Shown: positions 16,933 to 25,667 of the stretch, in pieces
Numbering within the stretch: the first letter of the stretch is position 1
How the letters are laid out: every line of letters begins with the position of its first letter
Assembly: GCA_949291345.1 (NCBI GenBank)
Contig: CASEVP010000032.1
Location: 1 to 40,098 of the forward strand
Direction: 5' to 3'
DNA length: 40,098 nucleotides
Source of the DNA: an uncultured Ruminococcus sp.
GTDB lineage: Bacteria; Bacillota; Clostridia; Oscillospirales; Ruminococcaceae
Position numbers and translations under genes: made by a program
The notes under the pieces: model-generated
What the model was told of the DNA's origin: nothing
The model's database searches: none
The model's input: the letters and a program-made list of their open reading frames with translations, nothing else

Positions 16933-17157
16933 GTTATACAGCGCATATAAAACCATACGCCGTTTCCATTAAACATAAAGTAAAGTATCAACAAAAAATA
17001 GTAACAAATACGCCACTGTACTATTTCCTTTAAAACATAACCTGCTTCTCACTTGTATGTTTTTTTACTTTTTCAACAGATTTCTGGTTATAAATCGGTA
17101 ACATAGAATTCCTCTTTACATTTAGCTTCCTTTGCTTAATCTGTTTTACCGACACAG

Positions 17158-17754
17158 TTACAATGCGCTCTGATTTTGTGAAGGTGCAAGCCAATACAAC
17201 ATATTCTCTGGGAGCCATGCAAATCGAATCAAAAGAGAAACACTTCCCATGGCAACGATTCCAAATATAATTCCCAAAATTGCACCACATATTACGTCCG
17301 ACGGATAGTGAGCACCAAGATACAATCGAGAAAAAGCAATCAAGACGGCAAATAGCAAAGAAGGTATACCGATCCACCATGGCAGCATTGCCAAAAAAAC
17401 TGTCGCAGTTGCAAAAGAACTTGACGTGTGTCCTGACGGAAAAGAAAAATCTCTAGGCTTACGAATTAAAAGTTTCAAATTCTCCACATGCACATAAGGT
17501 CTGGCACGCCCCACAATATTTTTAAGAATTAAATTATTAATTACCACAGATAACAAAAGTGCCAAAAGTGCAGTCAACGACGCTTTTCGCATTGATGGCT
17601 TCCACAACATGAGCATACATGCTGTAATCCACAATATACCACCATTTCCTAAAAACGTAGCAATCTGCATGGGAATGGTCAGCCACTTCCTACGAAAATG
17701 TTCCTGCAGCCACAATAAAATGCGATGTTCCAAACTGTTTTTTTTCTTCGTCAC
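17158..17754 (-). CDS. PAP2-superfamily membrane phosphatase
   Basis: This is a 198-residue protein with about five membrane helices. It carries all three PAP2 motifs: KNIVGRARP (78-86), FPSGHTSS (105-112) and SRLYLGAHYPSDV (142-154). In these, His 109, His 149 and Asp 153 form the phosphohydrolase site facing outside. Likely substrates are lipid phosphates such as undecaprenyl diphosphate or phosphatidylglycerol phosphate; the exact one is not shown. The start is GTG with GGAGGAGGG 6 nt upstream. It is transcribed alone from its own promoter and converges with nadE. Confidence 0.93.
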   Translation of the reverse strand: MTKKKNSLEHRILLWLQEHFRRKWLTIPMQIATFLGNGGILWITACMLMLWKPSMRKASLTALLALLLSVVINNLILKNIVGRARPYVHVENLKLLIRKPRDFSFPSGHTSSSFATATVFLAMLPWWIGIPSLLFAVLIAFSRLYLGAHYPSDVICGAILGIIFGIVAMGSVSLLIRFAWLPENMLYWLAPSQNQSAL

Positions 17755-17795
17755 GCAAAGCCCTCCTCCATTTTTTATTGATAATCCCTATTGCA

Positions 17796-17824
17796 AGTAT
17801 AACACATATTTACCCCTTTAACAA
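17796..17824 (-). promoter_or_regulatory. Promoter of the PAP2 phosphatase gene
   Basis: On the minus strand TTGTTA (17819-17824) and TATACT (17796-17801) are separated by 17 bp, giving a short leader. The following 17825-18176 towards the mannanase is very AT-rich; nothing else was recognised in it. Confidence 0.6.
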
Positions 17825-18176
17825 GCTTACATATCAGTTTTTCGAATAGATAACATTAAACCGACATTACAAGTAACATTCTTGCTGATATTCTTCGGCA
17901 TTTCCGAAAAATCAATTTGCTTCTGCATCCACATGTAATTTATTTTAATTATTGATGAAGTCTCCAGTTATTAAAACGACAATGTATAGAATCTGGTATC
18001 TTGTGGATTAGATACAACTTTGTTTAATTTATTTAAGTAAATTTTAATTTTTTAGCTAATTATATATAATTAAGTAAAATTTTTTTATTGGAAGATCCAC
18101 TAGTATTTTATAAAATAAATTTTTTTATATTTCAGTGTATTATTGTATTTTTATCGTGTTTCATATAAAAAAACTA

Positions 18177-18205
18177 TTGACAATACACAATAAATATGAT
18201 ATACT
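18177..18205 (+). promoter_or_regulatory. Promoter of the GH26 mannanase gene
   Basis: A consensus TTGACA (18177-18182) and TATACT (18200-18205) are separated by exactly 17 bp in a strongly AT-rich region. The start site would lie near 18212, leaving a leader of about 115 nt before the ATG. Confidence 0.8.
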
Positions 18206-18216
18206 AAACGTGTTTA

Positions 18217-18272
18217 ATTGCAGCTATGTGAATTTTTAATTTAATTTATATGTTATATTGTTTAGCTGCAAT
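18217..18272 (+). promoter_or_regulatory. Leader hairpin of the mannanase mRNA
   Basis: ATTGCAGCTA (18217-18226) and TAGCTGCAAT (18263-18272) are a perfect inverted repeat. It is extended by GTTT/AAAC with a small bulge, around a 36-nt AT-rich loop. It begins within a few bases of the predicted transcription start. It could be a 5' stabilising hairpin, a protein-binding site, or a DNA operator. No U-tract follows, so it is not a simple terminator. Confidence 0.6.
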
Positions 18273-18326
18273 CCAAACCAAATTTAAGCCGTGTTTTTTC
18301 TTTTTACGGCAGAATGGAGCGTTATT

Positions 18327-21179
18327 ATGAAAAATTTTTTCAAACGAACCGTACCATTCCTTCTATCCGGCATTATTACAGCAAACTGTCTGCTTATGGG
18401 AAACATTCTGGGTTTTGCAGCTGACAGTCGTTATGAGTTGGAAAGTGGAACTGTGACAGGGACAGTCAAAGATGATGCTAATGCATCCGATGGCAGCTAT
18501 GTTTTCTTTGAAAATACTGGTGAAATGGCAACCATTACTGTTCCGGTCGAAACAGAGGGTATGTATGACATCATTGTCGGCTATTCCGCACCATATGGGA
18601 ACAAGACTGAGTATCTAATGGTTGACGATCAAAACGCCGGCTCATTTAGCTGCAGTAAAACAGATGATGGAGAATGGACAGAAGTCATTGCCGGCACCAT
18701 GCGGCTGACCGCCGGCAATCACAATATCGGCGTACAATGCAGTTGGAGTTGGGTAAATGTTGATTATATTCGAATTTCTCCATCTGTTCTGCCTGAAGTT
18801 ACCGCTTCTGATAAAACTTGTGCTGACCCACAAGCCATTCCTGAAGCACAAAAGCTAATGGAATATCTTTCGTCCGTCTACGGAAAAAATGTCTTGTCTG
18901 GGCAGCAGGAATATTATGGTGTTTCCCGAGAAGACGAATTTGATTTTATCCAAAACACTACTGGCGAACTGCCAGTCATCCGTGGATTTGACTTTGGCGA
19001 CACTTGTCCATTATACGCATGGGACGATGGAGTTTCCAACCGTATCATCGACTGGGTACAGAATAAAGGCGGCATCGCTACGGCAAGCTGGCATATCAAT
19101 GTTCCTGTCAGCATGAACGAATATAATTTAGGGGAAACAATGGATTTTTCCAAAACTACATATTCAGAAAAAACAGATTTTTCTCCCAATAATGTTTTAA
19201 TTGAAGGCACAAAGGAACACGACTACTTCTTACTGGCTGTTGAAAATCTGGCTGCCGAATTAAAAAAGCTCAATGATGCAAATGTTCCATTACTGTTCCG
19301 ACCATTCCATGAAGCGGAAGGCAATGGCGGTGCTGATGGATCCGGCGCATGGTTTTGGTGGGCAAAAGACGGTGCGGATACATATGTTGAATTATATCGC
19401 TATTTATACGATTTGCTGACTGAAGAATATGATCTGCACAACCTGATTTGGGAATTCAACAGCTATACTTACAATGATGATTCCAAGCTATTTTATCCGG
19501 GTGACGATTTTGTTGACATCATCGGTTATGATAAATACAACGCAAACGGTCAACCCAACGAAAGTGCAATTTCTTCGACATTCTATAACTTAATTAAAAT
19601 GTACGACAACAAAAAAATGATTGCATTGATGGAAAACGATACAATCCCATCCGTGGAAAACATGACTGCTGAAGGTGCATATTGGTTATACTTTATGCCA
19701 TGGTATGGTGAGCATCTAATGGATTCCACAAAAAACAATCCGGAAACCTTAAAAACCATTTATCAGAGCGATCTGGTAATTACGCTGGATGAATTCAAGG
19801 AAGCTTATGCCGCATTCCAAGCCTCTGGCACAACACAAAGTCGTGAAACCACAAAAGCAACTTCCAGAACAGCAAAACCAACCACAACTTCTGTTACCGC
19901 ACCGCCAAAAGATGATGCAGTAATGGCACAAATTACAGCATCCAAAGGCAACTATATTATCGAATTTAATCAGGCAATAGGTGATGAAGTCAATCTCATC
20001 TTTAATACCGAAAACAATGTTTCTTATGCTAACGGTTGCATGGGCATTTCTGTCAATGTTGATGGCACAGATTATTGGGTTTCTTACCAATGGGAAATCT
20101 CCAAATCTGGTGAAGGCGTAGAGACCTTAATCAATATGTCTGAACCATTTGAAGTGACATACAATGCAGGCACGGATAAAGTAACAGACACAGCTAAAAT
20201 TGCTGCAATCTGCGAGGAAGCAAAAACCAAGACCGGCGGTGAACTACAAGTTTGGTGGGTAAGCAACGGCGAAGGAGAAGCATTAGATACAACTGACGTA
20301 ATCCTAACTGGTGCATACCTCAAAAAAAGTGCCTCTACCGATAATACAAATGATACAACAACACCGAATGTAACTACAACAACTTCCGTTACCACAACAA
20401 ATAAAGATGTTGTTATGGCTGATATTGGCACCATAAATGGCAATTATGAAGTTTCCTTTGGAGTGGCAATGGGTGATGAAGTTAACCTTATCTTCGATAC
20501 TGAAGACAATGTTTCTTATGCAAACGGATGCCTAGGTATTTCTGTAAATTATGATGGTACAGATTACTGGATTTCCTATAAATGGGAAATATCAAGCTCA
20601 GGGAACAGCGTGGAAACTAAGGTTGATTTATCAGAACCATTTGAAGTATCTTATGATGATGGAGCAGAGGATGTAACAGATGAAGCATTGATTACTATTC
20701 TCTGTGACGCTGCAAAGGAAATGACAAACGGCGAAGTACAGATTTGGTGGGTAAATGACAATGCAGGCGATGCACTGGAAACAACATCAATTGTCTTAAC
20801 AGGTGCATATCTAATGGGCAACTCTTCCATTGAAACTACGACAACTACCGCTAAATCTACAACAACAACCACCACTACTACACAACAGACAACAACAACT
20901 ACAAAATTAGTTACAACAGATGACTCCACTTCAAGTGAAACCAATACAACAAGCAATATAATCAGCAATATTTTTTACGGAGATGTCAACAGAGACGGAC
21001 GTGTAGATATTACCGATGCTGTTATGTTGAACAAAGCATTGTCAGATCAAGTTATTTTGAGTGACGAAGCTGCCCTAAATGCCGATTGCAATAATGATGG
21101 CAGCATCAGCACAGATGATAGTTCCGCATTGCTGCGATTCTTAATTGGACTTATCAATACCTTACCATCCGAATCGTAA
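18327..21179 (+). CDS. Secreted cellulosomal GH26 beta-mannanase (CBM35-GH26-tandem CBM-like-dockerin)
   Basis: This is a 950-residue modular enzyme. A signal peptide (about 1-31) ends GFA-ADS. A CBM35-like module occupies about 35-151. The GH26 catalytic domain (about 165-500) has the acid/base Glu 329 in RPFHEAEG and the probable nucleophile Glu 436 in MIALMENDTIPS. Two homologous modules of about 138 residues follow at 529-667 and 693-831. Each opens with VMA-I---G-Y---F and ends LTGAYL. They are separated by threonine-rich linkers. A dockerin with two calcium loops (GDVNRDGRVDITD and ADCNNDGSISTDD) occupies about 885-945. GH26 enzymes mostly hydrolyse beta-1,4-mannan. The dockerin would plug the enzyme into a scaffoldin cohesin at the cell surface. 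The ATG follows GGAG by 7 nt. An AraC regulator converges from downstream. Confidence 0.93.
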   Translation: MKNFFKRTVPFLLSGIITANCLLMGNILGFAADSRYELESGTVTGTVKDDANASDGSYVFFENTGEMATITVPVETEGMYDIIVGYSAPYGNKTEYLMVDDQNAGSFSCSKTDDGEWTEVIAGTMRLTAGNHNIGVQCSWSWVNVDYIRISPSVLPEVTASDKTCADPQAIPEAQKLMEYLSSVYGKNVLSGQQEYYGVSREDEFDFIQNTTGELPVIRGFDFGDTCPLYAWDDGVSNRIIDWVQNKGGIATASWHINVPVSMNEYNLGETMDFSKTTYSEKTDFSPNNVLIEGTKEHDYFLLAVENLAAELKKLNDANVPLLFRPFHEAEGNGGADGSGAWFWWAKDGADTYVELYRYLYDLLTEEYDLHNLIWEFNSYTYNDDSKLFYPGDDFVDIIGYDKYNANGQPNESAISSTFYNLIKMYDNKKMIALMENDTIPSVENMTAEGAYWLYFMPWYGEHLMDSTKNNPETLKTIYQSDLVITLDEFKEAYAAFQASGTTQSRETTKATSRTAKPTTTSVTAPPKDDAVMAQITASKGNYIIEFNQAIGDEVNLIFNTENNVSYANGCMGISVNVDGTDYWVSYQWEISKSGEGVETLINMSEPFEVTYNAGTDKVTDTAKIAAICEEAKTKTGGELQVWWVSNGEGEALDTTDVILTGAYLKKSASTDNTNDTTTPNVTTTTSVTTTNKDVVMADIGTINGNYEVSFGVAMGDEVNLIFDTEDNVSYANGCLGISVNYDGTDYWISYKWEISSSGNSVETKVDLSEPFEVSYDDGAEDVTDEALITILCDAAKEMTNGEVQIWWVNDNAGDALETTSIVLTGAYLMGNSSIETTTTTAKSTTTTTTTTQQTTTTTKLVTTDDSTSSETNTTSNIISNIFYGDVNRDGRVDITDAVMLNKALSDQVILSDEAALNADCNNDGSISTDDSSALLRFLIGLINTLPSES

Positions 21180-21252
21180 AAGAGCATATTTGATGTAATG
21201 TTTTTGCATATAAATAATTCTTTCGGCAAATAACTGAAGACGAAAATCTAAA

Positions 21253-21297
21253 GGAGCTATTGCACAATACCCAATGTGCAATAGCTCCTTTTGTTTT
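21253..21297 (+). terminator. Bidirectional terminator between mannanase and AraC genes
   Basis: GGAGCTATTGCACA (21253-21266) and TGTGCAATAGCTCC (21275-21288) form a perfect 14-bp stem with an 8-nt loop, followed by TTTTGTTTT. On the minus strand the stem is followed by TTTAGATTTTC, so it can serve the convergent AraC gene too. Confidence 0.9.
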
Positions 21298-21313
21298 ACC
21301 AACCTCTGTTTTG

Positions 21314-22201
21314 TTAATTTCGCCACTGTTTTCGATACGCACCAGCTGAAATACCTTCAGTTGCACGAAAAATTCGATTGAAATAACTCGAATCATGAAT
21401 CCCGCAAGATATTGCAATCTCATCAATTTGTTTCTCTGTAAATCGCAGCAGTTCCTTTGCATAGTTCATTCTGCATTGATTTATGTACTGTATAATTGTG
21501 GCACCATATTTTTTTTTGAACCCACGCAACATATAGTACTTGCTCACTTGGAATTTCTGACTTAATTCTTCTAATGTTACTTTTTCCGCAAAATGCTTTT
21601 CCAAATATTGATGAATCTGTTCCCATTTTTGTACGCCATCTCCACCCACATTAACTCGCTCCGTCGCACGAATTGTTAAAAGCAGTGTAATGATTTGTAC
21701 CAAACACTCAGATTCAAAAAGTTCATGATCAGGGGCATCGTCTTTAACGATTGCTTCCAGATTCTCATAATATGGTTGAAATACTTCCGCTGCATCGCTT
21801 ATGACCACCGTTTTATTTCTATGACGAAATACCTCATACAACTGTGGCATAGTCTTGCTATTCCAGTGTACCCATGCAATACTCCACGGTTTTTTTGAAC
21901 TGCTGCAATGTGAATACGGTTGATGACAATCTAAAAAAATCACATCTCCTTTTTTTACTGTAAACTTTTCTTCTCCAACCGTAAAGACACCAATTCCCTC
22001 TTTTACTAGCACAAGCAAATAAGAATCCAGACTATCCCTCGGATTTTGGTGCATTTTTTTGCACTGCATCCATCCAATTTCTTGTATATAAAACAGCGCT
22101 TCCCGTGCCAGCAAGGATGGGGTTTGCAGTATTCTTTCAGACTCCATAAACTCGTTTTGTATATATTTCGTATTCGATTCCTGCATACCCATTGACAGCA
22201 T
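21314..22201 (-). CDS. AraC-family transcriptional regulator with cupin sensor domain
   Basis: This is a 295-residue regulator. The N-terminal part (about 25-160) is a cupin-like AraC binding domain with FTVGEEKFTVKKGDVIFLD and PYSHCSSSKKPWSIAWVHW. The C-terminal tandem helix-turn-helix (about 195-292) has VTLEELSQKFQVSKYYMLRGF and IDEIAISCGIHDSSYFNRIF. Such regulators usually activate sugar-use genes. The convergent dockerin mannanase is the only carbohydrate gene beside it, but no shared operator was identified. The start is uncertain. AGGAG lies 4 nt before the chosen ATG; in-frame ATGs also occur 5 codons upstream and 3 and 5 codons downstream. Confidence 0.92.
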   Translation of the reverse strand: MLSMGMQESNTKYIQNEFMESERILQTPSLLAREALFYIQEIGWMQCKKMHQNPRDSLDSYLLVLVKEGIGVFTVGEEKFTVKKGDVIFLDCHQPYSHCSSSKKPWSIAWVHWNSKTMPQLYEVFRHRNKTVVISDAAEVFQPYYENLEAIVKDDAPDHELFESECLVQIITLLLTIRATERVNVGGDGVQKWEQIHQYLEKHFAEKVTLEELSQKFQVSKYYMLRGFKKKYGATIIQYINQCRMNYAKELLRFTEKQIDEIAISCGIHDSSYFNRIFRATEGISAGAYRKQWRN

Positions 22202-22274
22202 CTCACTCCTTTCCATAGATACTTTAAATAATTATTTCTAAACACTCTTCCCAATATCCTGAATCTTTGTACTT

Positions 22275-22303
22275 ATTATACAAAATTATAATCAAAAAGT
22301 AAA
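22275..22303 (-). promoter_or_regulatory. Promoter of the AraC-family gene
   Basis: On the minus strand a TATAAT (22275-22280) lies 17 bp from a weak -35 TTTACT (22298-22303). The poor -35 would suit an activator-dependent promoter, but this is only a guess. Confidence 0.45.
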
Positions 22304-22363
22304 GCACTTATTGTAAACTTTTTGAGCATAACAAAATATAAATAGTAATCGTCCAACAATAAC

Positions 22364-22399
22364 ATAAAGAAAAGCACTGCATTTTTCTCATGCAGTGCT
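22364..22399 (-). terminator. Terminator after the VanZ-like gene
   Basis: On the minus strand AGCACTGCA (22391-22399) and TGCAGTGCT (22373-22381) form a 9-bp stem with a 9-nt loop, followed by TTTCTTTATG. It lies about 30 nt after the stop codon. Confidence 0.8.
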
Positions 22400-22428
22400 C
22401 ATAAAACCGATTATACACCTGTATTTCT

Positions 22429-22890
22429 TCAAATTAAATTGGATTTTTTCCAACGATGTTTGACAATCAGCCAAATAGTACCATAATATAATATTATCAC
22501 AATACAGGCACTTGCTGAATTAAGCAAAGATTCTCCAAAGTCAAAGTGCCTGCCGGAAATGGGAATTTTCTGTAATTCATCCAAAAATGCAATACCAATT
22601 CCAATAACCGCTGCAATTCCAATCTTAAATCGAAATGACTTTCGCATGCATACAAGTTGAAAAAATAATCCAAGCAACAATCCCAATACACTATATAAAA
22701 AAACATGTGCCATTTTTCGTATTAACACATTTAATTGTGACAATTGGGCGATTGTCGGATCATTATACAGCCATGTCCCCAATTTTCGGGCAATTTGCAT
22801 ACTGTCCCGTAAAGTTTCCGTTCCATCTGCGGTGGAGAGTTTCCACATTAATCCCAGCCATAATATCATTATAAACAGCAATCCCAACAT
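22429..22890 (-). CDS. VanZ-like family membrane protein
   Basis: This 153-residue protein has four hydrophobic segments and the VanZ-like signature. An IRKMAHVFLYSVLGLLLG segment is followed by a cytoplasmic loop and AFLDELQKIPISGRHFDFGE. VanZ itself lowers sensitivity to teicoplanin, but most family members are of unknown function in envelope physiology. The ATG follows GAGGAAG by 6 nt. The gene lies 41 bp after the GH25 lysozyme gene on the same strand, so both are probably on one transcript. Confidence 0.88.
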   Translation of the reverse strand: MLGLLFIMILWLGLMWKLSTADGTETLRDSMQIARKLGTWLYNDPTIAQLSQLNVLIRKMAHVFLYSVLGLLLGLFFQLVCMRKSFRFKIGIAAVIGIGIAFLDELQKIPISGRHFDFGESLLNSASACIVIILYYGTIWLIVKHRWKKSNLI

Positions 22891-22931
22891 TTTTTTCTTC
22901 CTCAGTATTTTTCACTTCCCTCTTTCGTTAT

Positions 22932-23876
22932 TTACAGTTTCAATTTTTGTCCTGGATAAATCAGGTTTGGATTTTCAATATGATTTTGGTCTACCAACGC
23001 TTTCACTGTTGTTCCAAATCTTGATGCGATGGAAGATAAGGTATCTCCTTTTTTCACCTCATATTCGGATTGCTTCCCAAGAATGCGCAATTTTTGTCCC
23101 ACATATATCTTATTTGGATCTGCAATCTGATTATCCGTTGCCAGCTTATTTACGGTAGTACCAAACTTTTTAGCGATAGCTGTCAGAGTATCTCCCTTTT
23201 GCACCACGTATGTCTGCTGCTGATTAGATTGTATTTCTTCTGTCGAACTATTTTCTTTTGAAACTTCTACAGTACTAGACACTGGCACGTCAGTTTCCAC
23301 ATACAGATAATTTAGATCCACATCTCCGGTTATGCCAGCTACACGTCCTGTATGACTAAACTGCCAAATCTGATATGACATCTCATAAGTGGTCTGCTGT
23401 ACGCCAGTATGTGCCACCCAAATAGGAAATTGTTTCCGAATTTCCTTTGTGAGATATTTTTCCAAAAATGATTTATAACTGTAAATTCCCACAGCATAAC
23501 CTGCGGCTTTCAATTTTCGACAAAATGCTTCTGCCATTGCCGTAATGGTTTTCTGGTCTAACTGCAGTTGAATTTTATCTTCAATATCATACCATACCGC
23601 CAGTGCATACTCTCTTTTTTTCAATACCTGAATGCAGGCTTCTGCTTCTGCCTCTGCATCAGCTATAGAAACCGCATAGCTATACCAATATACACCGACA
23701 GGAATACCAAGTTTTCGGCATGCCGCATCGTTCGTTTCAAACATACTATCTTTTTGAGATGCAAACTTACCATATCCGGCACGCAAAATTGCAAATTGAA
23801 TCCCGTCACTTTTGACTTTTGCCCAGTCAATCGCACCTTGATGTTTTGATACATCAATTCCTTTTTTGGGTTTCAT
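22932..23876 (-). CDS. GH25 muramidase (lysozyme) with two LysM domains
   Basis: This 314-residue protein has an N-terminal GH25 domain (about 4-200). It carries the catalytic-type GIDVSKHQG (Asp 8), VWYDIED (Asp 97, Glu 99) and the late DVDLNYL. GH25 enzymes cleave the MurNAc-GlcNAc bond of peptidoglycan. Two LysM repeats follow at about 222-266 and 272-314; each contains a KGDTL-(S/T)-IA core and binds GlcNAc chains. No signal peptide is present, as in phage endolysins and some spore or autolytic enzymes. The ATG follows GGGGAGG by 8 nt; a GTG three codons earlier overlaps that site. It is followed by the VanZ-like gene and preceded by hslO. Confidence 0.93.
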   Translation of the reverse strand: MKPKKGIDVSKHQGAIDWAKVKSDGIQFAILRAGYGKFASQKDSMFETNDAACRKLGIPVGVYWYSYAVSIADAEAEAEACIQVLKKREYALAVWYDIEDKIQLQLDQKTITAMAEAFCRKLKAAGYAVGIYSYKSFLEKYLTKEIRKQFPIWVAHTGVQQTTYEMSYQIWQFSHTGRVAGITGDVDLNYLYVETDVPVSSTVEVSKENSSTEEIQSNQQQTYVVQKGDTLTAIAKKFGTTVNKLATDNQIADPNKIYVGQKLRILGKQSEYEVKKGDTLSSIASRFGTTVKALVDQNHIENPNLIYPGQKLKL

Positions 23877-23952
23877 CCATAACACCTCCCCATATCTTAC
23901 TGCATTCTATGCGAGAAAGTATGAATTGGTGCAAGGTGAATTTTAAAATGAG

Positions 23953-24825
23953 TTATTGGTCACATAATGCCAACAGTTCCTCTGGCGTAAATGTATATGT
24001 TTTATGGCAGAAATGACAGCTGACATCCACCGGATTCCCCTCATTTGCCAGTTTACGCAGTTCTTCATCCCCCATCGCCTTCATGACACGTTCTGTTCTC
24101 TCTCTGCTGCAATCACAGCGATAAGAAACCTCCGCCTCATCAAGCAGATTTGGTTCCAGACCATTCAGGAGTTGCAGTGCAATCTGTTCGATTGTCATTC
24201 CCTGTGTCATCATCGTTGTTACTGGGGGCAGCGTCTTTAGATTATTTTCAATTGCATCGATGCAGGCATCGCTTGCGAATGGCAATACCTGAATCAAAAA
24301 ACCACCAGCTGCTCTAACAGTTAAATCTGGATTCACCAACACACCCAGCCCACAAACTGTCGGTGTCTGCTCACTTGTTGCAAAATATTGTACAACATCT
24401 TCCGCAATTTCTCCGGATACGAGCGGAACGACGCCTACATAGGGTTCCTTTAGTCCAAGATCTTTTACCACAGATAAAGTACCGTTCTTTCCTACCGCAG
24501 CACCCACATCCAATTTTCCCATTGCATTTAATGGCAACTCAACAACGGGACAATCGACATCTGCTTTTACATTGCCGTGACTATCTGCAACAGCGACCAA
24601 CATTCCTGTAGGTCCGTCACCCTTTATACGCAATGTTACTGTATCGTCATCACCTTTCAATCCATATCCAATCATAATTGCAGCAATAGCCAATCTGCCC
24701 AGCGCAGCTGTAACCACAGCAGATGTCTCATGAATCTGTTCTATTGCGCCCACAATATCTGTTGCATCCACTGCACAAGCAACTACTGATGCATCTTTGG
24801 CAATTGCTCTTTTTAATGTTCCCAT
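23953..24825 (-). CDS. hslO: Hsp33 redox-regulated chaperone
   Basis: This is a 290-residue cytosolic holdase that is activated when oxidants release its zinc and form disulfides. The four zinc cysteines are seen near the C-terminus as CDC (237, 239) and CHFC (270, 273), the standard CXC-CXXC spacing. The N-terminal domain has the family's VAGALGR-like region (VVTAALGRLAIAAIMIG). The gene overlaps the end of the upstream methyltransferase gene by 13 bp, with GGAAAGAG before the ATG, so the two are co-transcribed. Confidence 0.96.
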   Translation of the reverse strand: MGTLKRAIAKDASVVACAVDATDIVGAIEQIHETSAVVTAALGRLAIAAIMIGYGLKGDDDTVTLRIKGDGPTGMLVAVADSHGNVKADVDCPVVELPLNAMGKLDVGAAVGKNGTLSVVKDLGLKEPYVGVVPLVSGEIAEDVVQYFATSEQTPTVCGLGVLVNPDLTVRAAGGFLIQVLPFASDACIDAIENNLKTLPPVTTMMTQGMTIEQIALQLLNGLEPNLLDEAEVSYRCDCSRERTERVMKAMGDEELRKLANEGNPVDVSCHFCHKTYTFTPEELLALCDQ

Positions 24826-25586
24826 ACTTCTCTTTCCTTTCTTGCAACCACTACCATTCTTTCACTTTTTTCCTGCAGCGGTTCTTCCGTATCAGCCGCA
24901 TATATCCCTAACAATTGAAATCCTGCTCGCTTCAATCCATCTGCAACTTGGTCGACTGAATATGCACGTTCCGTCAAATGCTCCTCCGTTCTGGTATATC
25001 TGCCATCCTCACAGCACTGAAACAATTGCAATATAATGTCTACCGTACAATCATCATCCTTCAATACATTTTCCCAGACGCAATATACATCTTCCGTCTC
25101 ATAGACATATACTTCGTTTCCTAACAGCACCTGATGTTTATAAAGTGTATTCATGTCAAATACCAACAGACCACCAGGTTCTGTCACTTGCCAAATACGC
25201 TGCATAACATTTTCTACTTCTGACCAGTTTCTCAGATGATTCAAACTATCCAAAGTACAAATGGTTGCATCAACAGTTCCATATAATTCCAATTCCCTCA
25301 TATCCTGCTGTACATATATAATCGGCAGATTTTCGGCAATCTTTTTTTCCATTGCGCGGCTGAGCATTCCAGCAGAATAATCAATACCAATCATATCATA
25401 TCCTAGTTTTGCCATTTGCTCTGTCATTGTACCGGTACCACACGCCAGATCCAACATTACATTCCCATCAGATTGTAAATTTTTTTGTATCAACCGATCA
25501 AAATATCGAGCACGTGCTTGATAATCTACATTTTCTGTCAGTGCATCATAGTAATAAGAAAATATTTCATATCCTGTATCTTCCAA
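24813..25586 (-). CDS. Class I SAM-dependent methyltransferase
   Basis: This 257-residue protein has a Rossmann-type methyltransferase core. Motif I is LDLACGTG (45-52), followed by the acidic loop GIDYSAGML and later VDATICTLDSLNHL and GGLLVFDMNT. The substrate is unknown. In many clostridia this family sits beside hslO, as here. The likely start is TTG, 7 nt after GGAGG. An in-frame TTG 20 codons upstream would start inside the secA terminator hairpin and has no ribosome site, so I rejected it. It ends overlapping hslO. Confidence 0.87.
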   Translation of the reverse strand: MEDTGYEIFSYYYDALTENVDYQARARYFDRLIQKNLQSDGNVMLDLACGTGTMTEQMAKLGYDMIGIDYSAGMLSRAMEKKIAENLPIIYVQQDMRELELYGTVDATICTLDSLNHLRNWSEVENVMQRIWQVTEPGGLLVFDMNTLYKHQVLLGNEVYVYETEDVYCVWENVLKDDDCTVDIILQLFQCCEDGRYTRTEEHLTERAYSVDQVADGLKRAGFQLLGIYAADTEEPLQEKSERMVVVARKEREVWEH

Positions 25587-25603
25587 TGCGTTTCCTCCAT
25601 TCA

Positions 25604-25640
25604 AAACAAGGGGAGCACAGCACGATGCTATGTCCCCCTT
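25604..25640 (-). terminator. Terminator of secA
   Basis: On the minus strand AAGGGGGACATAGCA pairs with TGCTGTGCTCCCCTT (25608-25640) around a 3-nt loop, and is followed by GTTTTG. The stem is strong but the U-tract is short, so some readthrough into the methyltransferase gene is likely. Confidence 0.65.
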
Positions 25641-25667
25641 ATCCAACTATTTTGGATTATCCTACAT

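Noticed and set aside
20823..20915. Dense ACA/ACT repeats that could be mistaken for a microsatellite or CRISPR-like array.
   Set aside because: They are in frame and encode the threonine linker before the dockerin.
25587..25646. An N-terminal extension of the methyltransferase from an upstream TTG.
   Set aside because: It would begin inside the secA terminator hairpin and lacks a ribosome site; GGAGG precedes the later TTG.
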